Source: Doris montereyensis (Eukaryota; Mollusca; Gastropoda; Nudibranchia; Dorididae). Taken from it: a stretch of DNA of 64,000 nucleotides. The stretch is from contig JAXRKP010000574.1 of NCBI GenBank assembly GCA_037039925.1, positions 152,001 to 216,000 of the forward strand. The letters run 5' to 3'. Position 1 is the stretch's first letter; each line of letters begins with the position of its first letter. Made by a program: the position numbers and the translations under genes. Below, piece after piece: positions 1-13,900 of the stretch. The notes below the pieces were generated by a model, which saw only the letters and a list, made by a program, of their open reading frames with translations, was not told the origin of the DNA and made no database searches.

Positions 1-2790
1 TACCCAATGTAACTATGGGTCCCCTGATCGCCAAAGAATTAAGCTGCTGGTATGCGGTAGTGACCCAGAGTCAATTGAGACATGTAGACGACTATGTGAT
101 CATTTCAGTAGATGTTTCAGAGCTCAAATATCCCATACCAATTAAAAAGAAGAAGAAAAGGGATTGCTTCCAGTTGCAGCAGTCTTTCATAACTGAATGT
201 GACTTTTTGGGTTTTGATGACACAGTGGGAGACTGTGACAGTGTGCTGTGCGACATGAGAGTGAGACATCCAGACTAAGACATTGGACATGTCTTGTTGA
301 CATTGACATTAGACAAAACTAGTGACATAGGACGGCTACCAACCACTCTGGTACTGGTAGTATTGGCCATTGCAGACATTGTTAGAAGTGAGAAATTTTC
401 AATGTGGAGCATTTTTGTAAGCATGCAACTCAAAAGGCAGTCCAATTTGCATAGTATCACATAGATGCCTGTAATACAGCAGTTGCTGGATAATCGTACG
501 CCCTTTGGAAGAAGCATGCTTTTATGCATACCGTGTGTTTATGGGAACTCCATTAGGAGATAACTCATGTTATGCAGAAGGTCTACAAATAAAAGGTATC
601 ACGCAATTAAATTGATTTCGCCCCTGTATAACCACACATGTGCACAAAAAAGATAAACTTAATGAAACACATTAGGCTAACTTGCAATTTCAACATGGTT
701 GTCTCAAAATAAAACAAAGAATGGCTTGAATACATACAATTCGATTTCATTGCATATTCTTTGCTATTCACAAAGATCAGAGGGAGTAAAAATATACAAC
801 AGAGTATGTGCTAAAGAATCGATGTTTCAATTGAAACCATGTCAAATGTGAACCTTAAAAGCCTAACTCCCACCCACTCTCTCTGTATGCCCTCTTCCCT
901 TTCTTTGTTTGTTGCTAGTCTTTCCTTTCTTGACTGTCTCAGAAACCATTTACTCTCTTTTATTGTCTTTCCTGTCTTCTCTGCATGCAAGCCTGTTGGT
1001 TTGTCTGTTTTTCAAACCAATCTAGTCATTTTCTCAAAAAAACATGAGAAACAGTACAATAGCTCAATATACAATGAATAAAATGAGGCAATGAAAACAC
1101 AAACTATATATATTATAAATAAAGGCATTCCAATATATACATATTTTCAATAAACGATCAACAGGTGAATGAAACAAGAACTCAACAAAGTACACACAAA
1201 AACAAACATAAATATAATGTGGATGATTTTCCCCTGAACAGAGTTCTACATGGGGTAAGAACATTCGGTCAAGAAAACAGACAATAAAATAAAAAAAAAG
1301 CGAAAGAGATAAAAGAAATGAACGTAAAAATAACAGATGAACTTTTAACAAACTTATAAACATTGGGGCGTTTAGTGCGCAAAATGATCTGCCCTTGTTT
1401 CAGAAACAGATCGGTAGTAGCTCTTTTGTGTGCAGCTTGAAGCCCTTCTTCAATTATAGTAAAATACGAGGGCAGTGAGTACTGCTACCATTTCTACTCT
1501 TGTTAATAATCATTCTAATACTGTAAAGAATAATGCTAACATCTGTAGTCACCGACAGTAGAGCAACTTGCACACATGGTTTATGTTTACGGCTCTATAT
1601 GTTGAAGGGCCTTGCGGCATAAATTCAATGGGGAGAGAGAGCCCAGTTAGACCTATACTAATCCTGCTGATGAACTGCTGCGCAGAAGCAAGTCACAGTC
1701 AGTCATTGCATATTATATATAATAAAAAAGTACTGTATTACCCACTACACTGTCATGCAGTTAACGGATGTTTCTGTAAATAATTTATTTGTTTTCCAGG
1801 CAAGACAAGGTACGGCCAAATTTCCCCGCAGACCAAAAGAGTACTACTCTTCTATACTTCTCATTGAATTTCCCTCTCTAGCGAGATCTAAAAATACTGC
1901 AGGATACTGAACTGGAACTCAGAACTGAATAAACTCATTTCACTTTGTGCCTGACTGTGACAACCGTAGTGAGTCTCTCGGTCAAGAAATCAGATGTAGA
2001 GCTTACTGGATATAAAGGAATCCTGAATCCAATTATCTACAGAGTGCATCTAGATCTAGATTACATAAACATGAGCACTTACCAATTTGATTTCAAATCA
2101 AATTGGTGTTAATTGTTTATGAGTTAAAAACGTAGCCTACCGTTTGTTCTATTCAGTACTTAATCCAGGGCACCGAATCAGTCCTCAGTTCAAGGCACTG
2201 AGTACGATAGTCATCTAAGACAGTTCGAGTATCGACTTAGTGATGGTTGACTTATAAACGTTTACATGACATTTATCTAGATCTATATGGTATTCTACAA
2301 GTAAAAGTATATATATTTTCATGATATTCTCACAAAGTTTGAACGAGAAGGTGGAAGAAAGATATAAATGTATATTGAAATCAATGAAATAAACAAGAAA
2401 TAGGTCATCTGCGTATACTAATCTGTCTTTTTTAACTGTCTGAGTCTGATGATTGAGCACCGGTTTACTTTGAATTTTATTTGTATACTTTTATTTCCCC
2501 TTTACTGGCCCACAAAACAATACCACGTCTAATTGAAGGTAGAGCAAAAGACTCGGCTAAGAGAAACTGTAGGCTACAATATAATGATGTTTCGAATTTA
2601 AGTTTAACCAATTTTATTTATACCCCAAACAGAATACAGCTATTCTACCTTGGATTATTATACTCTAAGCCTCCCAACTAACTATATTATATTGACGCTC
2701 AGATTATACAACATGATACAGTTTTATGCCGCAGTCAAATAGAAAACTAATCGACTTCGAATACGAGTTTTCGGACTCGACATTTCAAAA
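1..2790. other. Intergenic, no gene recognised
   Basis: Only short open frames occur here, none with a recognisable domain or codon pattern. The stretch is AT-rich, with small pyrimidine-rich runs and a TAGATCTAGA-type palindrome cluster near 2045-2060. I see no RNA gene or transposon core. Confidence 0.5.
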
Positions 2791-2796
2791 TAATAC

Positions 2797-3262
2797 GAGC
2801 AAACTGTTAAAACTACAACACCTCCTGTGCGGTGAGATAGGAAGTGCCGGTAAAAGTGCCGACTTTGGCATAGGTAGGCTACTTTCGATCTTGTCGAGAT
2901 CATTCCAATTTTACTTCAACAAAGTTCAAGGCTAGTTAAAGTAAACACGCCAGCTTATCAGGCTTACGTTATATATATATCTCCAGTTTACTCTGACGGT
3001 CATTTGTACTACCGTATGTGGGCCTAAATCCAGTGATCTGTAACTTAAAGGCCAAATCTCGAGCAGACTGTTAACACTACGTGTATGTTAGATCGGAAGT
3101 GCGACATACTACTGTGCCAACTTTGGCTTACTTTCGATCTTGTCGACATCATCCCAATTTTGCTTCAACAAAGTTCAAGGCTAGTTGAAGTAAACGTGCT
3201 AGCTTATCAGGCTTAATTTACATCTCTAGTTTACTTTTACGGCCATTTGTACTAAGATTTAA
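2797..3262. repeat. Diverged direct duplication, two copies about 264 bp apart
   Basis: Copy A (about 2797-3015) and copy B (about 3066-3262) share long blocks. Examples are CTTTCGATCTTGTCGA, CAACAAAGTTCAAGGCTAGT and AGCTTATCAGGCTTA, followed by a matching CTCTAGTTTACT / CATTTGTACTA segment. The copies differ by small indels, so the duplication is not recent. No coding capacity is evident. Confidence 0.75.
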
Positions 3263-3439
3263 GATCAAGTCGTTTTAGATATATCGCAATCAGTAATCAC
3301 TCATGTGCCGGCAACTCCACGTAAGAGGATGACGTTTTTAAAAGTTTACTATGTATCTTTAGTTTAGCTTGAGCTGGATTTTCTTCTTCTTCATAACTAT
3401 AACTGACCAACTCAATTTTTGGGCATTACTATCAGCGCG

Positions 3440-3660
3440 TATTTTTTTTTTTATTAAACCTAAAATATTAATCCAATGTTGGCTTTAAATTGGTGTGTTT
3501 AATTCTGTTTTTAAAGTCTTCAGTACTAATAGTACTATTACAACTATTTAGTATTGCTGAGTTTTATTTATGTTGCCAGTCCATTCCACAGCCTTACTGT
3601 ATAAGTATGAGGGTAAAATGAGTGCAGGTGACAATCAATATTTGAAGATGAAACCATGTA
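3440..3660 (-). mobile_element. Possible C-terminal scrap of a non-LTR RT
   Basis: Read on the minus strand, this contains a frame resembling TVRLWNGLAT followed by EDFKNRIKHTNLKPTLD. This is the kind of ending seen in CR1/Jockey-like RT proteins. The frame is broken and the match is short, so the assignment is tentative. Confidence 0.35.
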
Positions 3661-3820
3661 TGTTTGACAACCTGATCTGGTTGTTCTTGAGTTAAGTTCA
3701 AGCTGATCTAATGGAATAAACAGTTGGCTATTTATAGCCTTTTATGCTATTCATAAATGTAGAAAGTATTAATTTCATTTCTGGCTCTATGTTCTTCTAA
3801 AGGTATCCATTGCAATTGGT

Positions 3821-4318
3821 TCATGTTGGTTTTGGTATTTCTTTTAGTGTATTATAAATACATTCTGTCTTTCTTTCTTTATCAGCTCCCATTCTACCTT
3901 CTGGTGTATGGGTTTTAGATGCCGAAATGATCTTTCTCCAGGCTGCCCTGTCCTGACATTTTCTGTTTTCTTCTGTGAAAGTTAAATTTCTTTGCGTTAA
4001 TGCCTCTTTTAAATATTCTTTTCGCTTTCTTTGAGGTCTGCCTTTTGGTCTTTTACCTTGAGTTTTAGCACTGTATACTGATTTAGCTATCCTATTGTCA
4101 TTCATTCTGTTAACATGCCCAAACCATCTCGGTTGATTCATTTCTATCTTAGTTTTTATGCTACCTGCTTTGGTTTGATCTCTTATTGTTGTGTTTCTGA
4201 TTTTGTCTCTTTTAATTTTTTCCTACTACTCTTCTTAGATATTTCATTTCGGCTGCCTGTACTCTACTGTATTCCCTACTGTCTAAGGTCCAGGTTTCAC
4301 TGCCATGGAGGAGAGTAA
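3821..4318 (-). mobile_element. Non-LTR retrotransposon remnant, RT C-terminal region
   Basis: The minus strand encodes a broken RT C-terminus. It starts near 4318 with a KPGP/ETWTL-like stretch, then EMKYLRRVVG-like and KRDKIRNTTIRDQ-like segments. An open part from 4141 down to 3821 contains RWFGHVNRM and GKRPKGRPQRKRKEYL. The W-G-H-x-x-R-M ... G-R-P pattern is typical of the tail of LINE ORF2 proteins. Endonuclease and catalytic palm are absent. It is a dead 5'-truncated copy lying outside the host gene. Confidence 0.75.
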
Positions 4319-5213
4319 GACAATAAACTAGTCATGTCAAAAGTGCAAAGTTTATTCCTCATTTCACTGGAATCATGCTGAGGACCATCATTCATCAGTA
4401 GCAATATTCAATATATATCTCTTCTAATTTTGCAAAAAATAAATAAAAATAAAAAAACAAATTTGCCACTAATTGGAAACGTTGCTATATATAATGCATT
4501 TTAAAAAGTTCATAAAATCCAATTGTTCAATTTGCTTCTAGACATTGAATCAAATAACGTGTGTGCAAAATTACAGCCAGGCTTGTTTAAAACTGAAAAA
4601 AACTATTTGAATTGAAGTTGTCAGTATTTTTCGCAATGAAATCAAAGATGACGGCATTTCCATGGCAACCATATGATAAAAGAACAAACTTTCTTTTTCT
4701 TTCAGCTAATTTATACATGCTGAGTTCAATGGTAGTTGCTTATTTTAAAAAAATTTAAAAAAAATATGTTCATGACCCCTTCCCTCTCCCCAAGAAGTGA
4801 TGTCCCGTTTGACCTGAAAGTGAATGCAACTAAACAGAAGTAGTGAGGTGGTCTTTTATTCTTATGTCACAGAGTGTTAACTACCAGATATAAATATGTT
4901 ATTGAGTATTAATGTATCTATTCTATCTTACGGGGAGGTGGGGGGGGGTGGTGAGGATCTGTTTGTCTGGGATGTTAATAGATGTGAAAATAATGGCAGG
5001 GTACCGACTGTGGTACTCCTTCGTATTGTGGATACACATATATATAATGATTTTGCTATTTATAGATATATATTATATTATATATATTTACTTGTTGGCT
5101 CTCCAGGTATACAATTTCATCTACGTCTTCATTATTCTGGCGCTGAGAGTCATCGCACTTGAATCTGTTTACAGAGAAGAAGACATACAATCACAAACGT
5201 AAGTAGTGGTGAT
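4319..5213. other. Intergenic, nothing recognised
   Basis: AT-rich sequence with A-runs near 4437-4460 and 4750 and a G-run near 4934-4950. No gene or element core is visible. Confidence 0.5.
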
Positions 5214-5586
<373 letters not shown>

Positions 5587-5649
5587 TATGAACTTTGTAT
5601 AGTGAGAAGATTCCAATGACGATTTGGGCAGATGGGAGGTTTCATCATT

Positions 5650-6297
5650 GTTTTCCCTCATCTTTGTTGTCCCTCAATACTCACTCATTTCCCCTCATCT
5701 TTGTTGTCCCTCTTGTCCCTCAATACTCACTCATTTCCCCTCATCTTTGTTGTCCCTCTTGTCCCTCAATACTCACTCATTTCCCCTCATCTTTGTTGTC
5801 CTCTTGTCCCTCAATACTCACTCATTTTCCCTCATCTTTGTTGTCCCTCTTGTCCCTCAATACTCACTCATTTCCCCTCATCTTTGTTGTCCCTCTTGTC
5901 CCTCAATACTCACTCATATTCCCTCATCTTTGTTGTCCCTCTTGTCCCTCAATACTCACTCATATTCCCTCATCTTTGTTGTCCCTCAGTACTCACTCAT
6001 ATTCCCTCATCTTTGTTGTCCCTCAATACTCACTCATTTCCCCTTATCTTTGTTGTCCCTCAATACTCACTCGTATTCCCTCATCTTTGTTGTCCCTCAA
6101 TACTCACTCATATTCGCTCATCTTTGTTGGCCCTCAATACTCATTTTCTCTCATCTTTGTTGTCCCTCAATACTCATTTTTTCTCATCTTTGTTGTCCCT
6201 CAATACTCACTCATATTCCCTCATCTTTGTTGGCCCTCAATACTCATTTTTTCTCATCTTTGTTGTCCCTCAATACTCACTCATTTTCCCTCAGTAC
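5650..6297 (+). repeat. Minisatellite of 37-46 bp units
   Basis: About 16 units built on CATCTTTGTTGTCCCTCAA followed by TACTCACTCATTTCCC. Some units carry an extra CTTGTCCCT insertion (46 bp) and later ones lack part of the tail. All three + frames stay open because the unit has no stop codons, so the 230-residue frames are not evidence of a gene. Confidence 0.95.
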
Positions 6298-6299
6298 CG

Positions 6300-7725
6300 T
6301 TTCTCTCAGCACTGTTCTGTAATTTAACTTATTGACTGGCGTTTAACAAGATTATTATATTATCAATTTTCTTTGTTTGCGCTGAGTTACATTCTCAAAT
6401 CCTCTAACAAATTATTAAATGTCTCAACCTTACTACAAGTCCAAATTGATTCTTCTTTTTTTCTCCTGTCCTATTTTTATACTCGTTCGTTGGAGAGAAG
6501 AACATCTACATCCAGAACTAGAACCTAATGTAATAGATCTAGACACAGGGATATATAACATATTTATTTACAAGAGTGATATAAAAATCTCAATTATTAA
6601 TTAGATTCTATGGCAACACAAGATGGTCGGACTTGAGCAATCTAGACGTCTTAAGTTTGAAAGCGTGAAAATACAAGTACGAATAAGTTGATTTAGCGCT
6701 CTGCGCTCCTGGCTGGCACTGCCAAGAATAAGTTGTGAAATGATGCGCATAGGATGTCGAAGATGCCATAGTAACTATTTTCCCATAATTTTATGATTTA
6801 TATTTTTACAAATCTAGTCATATATATGTTGATTCACATGTCCAAATAGATAACATTTAAGTGTTAAAGTCAGCGCGCAATGCATCATGGGACAGATTGG
6901 CAGTAGGAGCTAAACGCCTCATTGCTGTGATGTGTTTAATAAAATAATCTCAGTTGACTGTTTTGGAAAGATCAAAACTTATAGGGGAGAGGGGGATGAT
7001 GAATTTTCATAATAATATTACGAACATGTGAAAGGATTTCCGGACAGTTTCTGCACAATGTCCCCCTCAGGACATAGTCAGTTATGAAGTCATACGAATC
7101 TGTCCTATCACGTTCAAAATAGATGCACTTGTATTTCACAATGACGCCTTACTTGGCAGGGGTTTGTTTTTGTTTTTTTGCTCCCTTACACTGCGGTAGG
7201 CAGGATAAAATAAGTGCCTAGTTGTATTTGAGACAGACAATAATCTTGGAGGTCCCATGTTCCTGTAAAAGAACCCTCTGTGGTTGGACATCGAACTGAG
7301 CCTAGCAGACCTTTCCGGCTGTGACTCTGGCAAAATTGAATCCCCACCAAAGGCCTATTTAGAATGTATACCCCTACAACCTCTTACTTCTTGACCAGTT
7401 CACTACTCTGAATAAAAGAAGGCGAGACGATGATCAGAGGGGGAGGGAGTGTGGCTGGGTATCCATACTCACCTCAGAATAAAATTAGTCCAGGCGTAGC
7501 AGCGACAGCAACAGCTGTTACAGGATCACCAACATTGTCTTAGACAGTCATACTCAAGATTCTGTCAACTTGAGTATTGTATTTTATGACTTTGTGGTAA
7601 ATTCAAAAAGCTTCACTAATGTTATGATTTCTAGCATCACAGTCTTATTGTAATTTCGATTTCCCCACAGACAATTTTCTTTTCATCTTATGTGACTGTG
7701 TTTTATTTCTCTCTGACGCACCCTT
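6300..7725. other. Upstream flank of gene copy 1, no gene
   Basis: No exon or element core is recognised. A short block near 6883-6900 reads TGCATCATGGGACAGATTGG. This resembles the TCCCATGATGCA-type sites bound by ZNF143-like factors, but it lies about 0.9 kb from the start codon and is unverified. Confidence 0.4.
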
Positions 7726-7784
7726 CCATTCTGAATTTAATGTGTAAACATTTTTGTTGTCGTTGAAACCCTCGGATTGCAAGA
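7726..7784 (+). promoter_or_regulatory. Conserved leader just upstream of PIG3-like copy 1
   Basis: This block (TTCTGAATTTAATGTGTAAA, then CATTTTTGTTGTCGTTGAAA and GATTGCAAGA) recurs almost unchanged before the start codon of copy 2 at about 44826-44881. Few substitutions separate the two. It is probably 5'UTR and proximal promoter carried along in the gene duplication. No TATA box is evident. Confidence 0.6.
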
Positions 7785-7925
7785 ATGATGAAGGCTGTGA
7801 GGTTCACCAAAGGAGATCCCAAAAATCTCTTTATCAGCGACAAGGAATCTAGACCTGAACCTGGAGTCAAAGAGGTTCAAATTCGTGTTGTAGCAACGGC
7901 TATTAACAGAGCGGATACTCTTCAG
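7785..7925 (+). CDS. TP53I3-like: Copy 1 exon 1
   Basis: 47 codons, starting MMKAVRF and ending AINRADTLQ, phase 0, donor CAG|GTACTG. The first of two adjacent ATGs is taken as the start because the alignment with copy 2 and the conserved leader begin there. The second ATG would remove only one residue. Confidence 0.93.
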
Positions 7926-10900
7926 GTACTGAAATGTTTGTTTGTAATATTAGTAATAAATGTAAGTAGATTGAACGCATAGTTATATGCATCACTGCCT
8001 ATTTTGAAATAACGTGGGTTGTCTTTTCACATGTGGCGTAACATTAACAGTAATAACATTAATAAATGTAACAGCTAGCTTGTCATGTGCAAGGACCATC
8101 TGAGATGAAGGAGATGCTAAAAGAGTTTAATCTTCTTCTTTGAAACCGACACACTCAATTACTGAGTATTGCTATCAGTCTTACATTGAGATTTTTGTGT
8201 AGTTTTTGAAACTCTCACTTCAATCTGGTCAATGAGTTTTATTTTGTTTCCAAAATATCTAGTGCTGCTCTGCTTTGTGTAATTTTCTATTGCCAGTATC
8301 TTTTCTTCTGGTCTCACTGTATTCATGACATCAAATGTAAGAAAACTAAACTATCAGTCTTAGAGCTTGTGTCTATGTTGCCTACCTTTGAGGGTAGTGA
8401 GAGCCTTGTCTAGCGATTTTTGGCTAATTTACTGGTAATCTTGTTTCAACAAAGAATATCTTGACATGTTACTTGGAGTAAATGCTTAACATGTCCTCAG
8501 AGAGTATGTCTGAACTTTGAAATAGTTTGAAGAAAAAGGATCAAGTTTAAAGCCACCCCAAGCCTCTACCCTCCCCGATGTCTTAACCATGACAGTGCTG
8601 ATCTTGTCCCTGTCTCTAATAAATGGTAACTGAAATGATTCTTGTCTCTCTATTATCCTTGACTGTTTTCAAAAGGAGCCATGTGTTTCATGAAATTCAA
8701 AGATCGCTACCTCAATCTCTTGATGATGATAGAAAATTTTGAATGTCTACGGCTCCATTTTCAAAATAGTGAAACAAAAAAGAAAAAACCGTCATCTTAC
8801 TAAATTAAGATACGATTAAGTTATTATAATATGAATAGTCCATTTGATATGATCATTGTATTTTTTTCATTTTATCTAGAGGAAAGGGATGTACCCACCT
8901 CCCCCAGGTGCATCTGATATTCTAGGCTTGGAAGCTGCAGGAGTCATTGAAAAAGTTGGTCCCGAATGTCCTGATTCCATTCAAGCCGGACAAAAAGTGA
9001 TGGCTCTCCTTGCAGGTGATGAAGAAGCTAATGATGTTGTGTCCAGGTTTCAGACTCTTCGTTAAAAATATCCTGTCCTCTCTCTTGGCACTGGACTGTG
9101 TTTCAAACTCTTTGTTAACAATATCCTGTCCTCTCTCTTGGCACTGGACTGTGTTTCAAACTCTTTGTTAAAAATATCCCGTCCTCTCTCTTGGCACTGG
9201 ACTGTGTTTCAAACTCTTTGTTAAAAATATCCCGTCCTCTCTCTTGGCACTGGACTGTGTTTCAAACTCTTTGTTAAAAACATCCCGTCCTCTCTCTTGG
9301 CACTGGACTGTGTTTCAAACTCTTTGTTAAAAATATCCCGTCCTCTCTCTTGGCACTGGACTGTGTTTCAAACTCTTTGTTAAAAATATCCCGTCCTCTC
9401 TCTTGGCACTGGACTGTGTTTCAAACTCTTTGTTAAAAATATCCTGTCCTCTCTCTTGGCACTGGATTGTGTGTTTCAAACTCTTTGTTAAAAATATCCT
9501 GTCCTCTCTCTTGGCACTGAACTGTGTGTTTCAAACTCTTTGTTAAAAATATCCTGTCCTCTCTCTTGGTACTGAACTGTGTGTTTCAAACTCTTTGTTA
9601 AAAATATCCTGTCCTCTCTTGGTACTGAACTGTGTGTTTCAAACTCTTTGTTAAAAATATCCCGTCCTCTCTCTTGGCACTGGATTGTGTGTTTCAAACT
9701 CTTTGTTAAAAATATCCTGTCCTCTCTCTTGGCACTGGATTGTGTGTTTCAAACTCTTTGTTAAAAATATCCTGTCCTCTCTCTTGGCACTGGATTGTGT
9801 GTTTCAAACTCTTTGTTAAACATATCTTGTCCTCTCTCTTGGCACTGGATTGTGTGTTTCAAACTCTTTGTTAAAAATATCCTGTCCTCTCTCTTGGCAC
9901 TGGATTGTGTGTTTCAAACTCTTTGTTAAACATATCTTGTCCTCTCTCTTGGCACTGGATTGTGTGTTTCAAACTCTTTGTTAAACATATCTTGTCCTCT
10001 CTCTCAGCACTGCACTGTTTCAGGAAGCTTGATTTTATGTTTCATTTCATTTCAGTGTATTTTCGATTTTCGCTTTGTTACAAAATTTGATATTGAAAAA
10101 AACAACTGGCTCAGAGCCAAAATTGTTCAACTGTGTGATACTTCTCAAAAGAAACATTGGGGCAAAGTGGTATTTCATAGTGATGGCACCATGAAGAAGT
10201 CATTGTACCACAGTAAACAAACATAAAGAATGACACCCCCACTCCCCACCCCAAAAATAAGCTTAACATCTAGTCTATTTCTCTTCACCTTGTATTGTCT
10301 TCTGTCCTGCGTGATTCAGTGATTCATACCATAACGTTTAATCTCTTCCACCAGGTGGAGGCAATGCGGAGTACGTGACTTGTCGGCATGAACAGATAAT
10401 TCCACTACCTGAAACGTTCTCTATGACCCAAGCGGCAGCAATTCCAGAAGTGTGGCTCACAGCCTACCAGCTTCTCTACTTTGTTGTTGGTGTGTTGTTT
10501 CAATCATTTTGTTGTTGGTGCGTTGTTTCAGTCATTTTGTTGTTGGTGTGTTATTTCAATCATTTTATTGTTGGTGTGTTTCAATCACTTTGTTGTAGGT
10601 GTGTTGTTTCAATCATGTTGTTGTTGGCGTGTTTTTCAATCATGAGATGTTTAGAGGGTATCAATTTAAAATAATGTACATTGAGCTGCGCAAAATTTTA
10701 CACATGAAATCTCTGCTCTCACAAAAGTGTATCAAAGCGCTTGTGTTGTGTCCTTAGTTCTGTCCCGAATGAACTGTTGCAGCTCTCTTTTTGCGAGCCT
10801 CACAGAAACAAGGATTAAAAAAAGAACTTCAAAGGGTACAAAATTGTGCGGCAAGGTTGGGTCTTGGGAAGACCAGATTCGACTGTAGATCCAGATATTT

Positions 10901-13900
10901 GTTGAAAGCCCGTCACTGGTTTCCAGTAAGGGTAAGAACCGATTACAAGATTTGTCTTTTTTGCTACAAATCACTGCAGTTTGCTGCCCCTATCTACATT
11001 CGAAATCTGCTCTTCCCATATCAACGACCTCATGCACTAAGATCTCAGAATTCTAAAATATTGACAATTCCAACAACTCGCTTGAAACGTTTCGGAGACG
11101 GGAAGTTTTGGCAAAAATTGGACCACAAATGTGGAATGCTTTACCTCCATCTTTGAGGCTTGCAACTATCTTGAAATCTTCAAAAAAACTACTTAATACA
11201 CAGCCTTTTAGGAAATACCTTCTGTAAATGATTGAATTGAAATGTATACAATGCCCAATATGTTTTATTAGCGTGAGTGTTGAGGCTTCGGTGAAATGCG
11301 CCATCAAAATGTTCTCCCATTACTATTACTATCAAATTTCCTCTCCATTACAGAGGAAAGGAAACATAGATGGGGACCGTTTGCTATTTAAAGGAATTCT
11401 GCTTAAATGTGAATTTTGGAATACTTGTGCAAACATGTGCATTGGAATGAATTTTCTACATTTCTTCCTCACATTTCATTTCATGTATTTATCTGTACTT
11501 TATTTATTACAAGCATGTTCGTAAATAATATTGGATTATGATTTCTCTTTATTATAATAAAGCTAGGTGTCTTGAACTTTGACAGTAGTTAATTCAGAAA
11601 CCACTGTATCAGTTACGGGTGATATGAAGTATGGTTATTAGATCAAACTAATACCTGATACTGAAGTTATGCAGGCATTTTACATAGTACTCGATACTGA
11701 AGTTATACAGGTTTTTTGATAATTTTTATTGTAATGACTGGAAATCATGAGATTAAATGAAGTAACAATAAAAAGTTTGTAGATCGCAGGCAAAAGAATA
11801 TTTTTCCAGTCAATTAAAACACTGATTTGATCCAAGAGTTTATTCGCTCAGAACCTACAGCATGCTATATGAAATATACATGCAAAATTTGGAGGTTGTG
11901 GGTGCAGTGGTTCCTGAGTTATAAGCGGTCAAAGTTAGCCGTTCAGCTTAATATAGAAATAAATTTCGGATCATACTGTATAGTATGCCTTCTCACTATG
12001 ATTGTATATTTTGTCCATGTGTTGCTCCATCTTTCTCACCTCTATGACCTAATTTTCCGGCATGTCGTGTTTTCCACCCAGGTTACTTTCCTTGATCCGT
12101 GGATTGAATTGCAGTAAAAGAAAATACATGAGTTGAATGTACAGGTGTATGGATGATGTTACAAACTTACTTGCAAGTGTGTTTCCCTCTAGTTATTTTA
12201 ATTGATTTTGTTGGCTCAATGAGTCTTTTCTTAGTTGAGAACTAAAAAAAGATCTTTTCTCCCAAATAGCAAAGCTTTCATCGAAGGACACAGTGTTTAT
12301 CTAATCCAAATATTTTTTTTAAATTCTTGTTCCATTCAGCAAAGCTTTCATCGAAGGACACAGTGCTCATCCACGCTGGTGGTAGTGGTGTGGGAACTGC
12401 GGCTGTCCAGCTTGTCAAACACGCGGGGGCCACAGCTATTGTGACCGCTGGCAGTCAGAAGAAAATAGATCTGGCAACGTCTCTAGGGGCTGTTGCCGGC
12501 GTGAACTACAAGGAGGGCAACGTGGGAGATAAAGTCTTGGAAATCACCCAAGGTCAGAAAAATGACTGGCTGGTTTATTTTTGAAAGATTTACTTTGGAT
12601 TTCCTTATATTTGTCTTATCTTAGTGCAGATAGCGGGCGGATGGCAGCTGCTGCTAGTAGGTCCTACTTCTGTCCTTACCTTCTTTTTCACTTATCTTGT
12701 CATCTTGCTCTTTCCCCTTACTTCACCCTGAGTTCACCGCAATTGTGGACGGGGTAAATTTCAATAAAACAAACAAATCCTTACGGGACTTTGGCTTGTA
12801 TATTACGGCTATGCTATACGTTTTACTGACTCAGTACTTTCTCAACATGAAAGCAAGGCGTGGATTTCCTTCTCAATTTTTGGAAATGGCTTTTACGACC
12901 AAATGCCAAATTTAGAACGCAATTGTGATATTTATTATTCAACGAAGGTGCAGAATAGATTAAACAAGAAGTGAATTTAGAAAGTAATAGGTTACTCTGG
13001 CAACTATCAGGAAATAAAAAAAAATTTAATTGAAAGAAAAAGTTATTAAGACTAAGGTTCTATGATACGCAATTTGAGAAAATATTATGGTGTGTGTAGC
13101 ATTAACAGGTCTTTGCTGTCTTTTCCACCTGATTCATTACCTAGCCTGCTTTTGTTGGGATCATAGTGAATTAATGATTTAAAATTGTGTACATCGACAG
13201 TCACACAGTGGACGCAATACTCAAAAATTAAGTCAGGCAGTTACTAAGAAGAAGGAAAGGCTGTGACCTGTCTTGATTATGCAAAATAAATGTTAAACCC
13301 AAACACCAAAAGGTAGAATAGGAACTGATAAGGAAAGAAGAAAGTAAATTAGTCATACACAGTCGTATATAGGTTTTTATTCTATCATTGTCGCTGCTGG
13401 GGTAATTTTGTTACACTGATTCTTTCATCATGAATTTTCTTCCTTATGGCCTTTCTTTTTTACGCCCCACCCCACGCGGCTCACTTGTTATTATCTGCAT
13501 ACGCAAACCCATTAGTGAAAACTCGTCCTGATCTTTGCACATGAATAGACGGCAGGTTTGAATACCCCAGATAGAAAACACATTTTTGACTTTGTCTCTT
13601 TACTTGATACATGTATATATTTATTTTCTAACACTCAGCAACACAATGACATAATATCTTATAATATTATATAATACAATACACACAGTGATACAGGATG
13701 TATGATAATGATAATTTGTTTTGTGTTCACCAGGTAAAGGAGTGAGTTTGATCCTAGACTGCGTCGGGGCTTCGTTGTACGAAGAGAACCTGAAAGCCAT
13801 TAGCCTAGACGGACGGTGGGTCCTGTACGGTTTGATGGGTGAGTTACATACACAATCTGCCACTTGGTTTATAGTGATGGTGATGATGAGGAGAAAGATG

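Noticed and set aside
839..1363. Short ORFs in the first 1.5 kb as genes
   Set aside because: Low-complexity hydrophobic or Ser/Leu-rich translations without domain or splice context.
5595..6335. Three overlapping 230-residue frames at 5.6-6.3 kb
   Set aside because: All three frames open because of a stop-free minisatellite unit; no domain.
7136..7333. Minus-strand 65-residue ORF upstream of copy 1
   Set aside because: No recognisable domain, no homology between paralogue flanks, and a size expected by chance.
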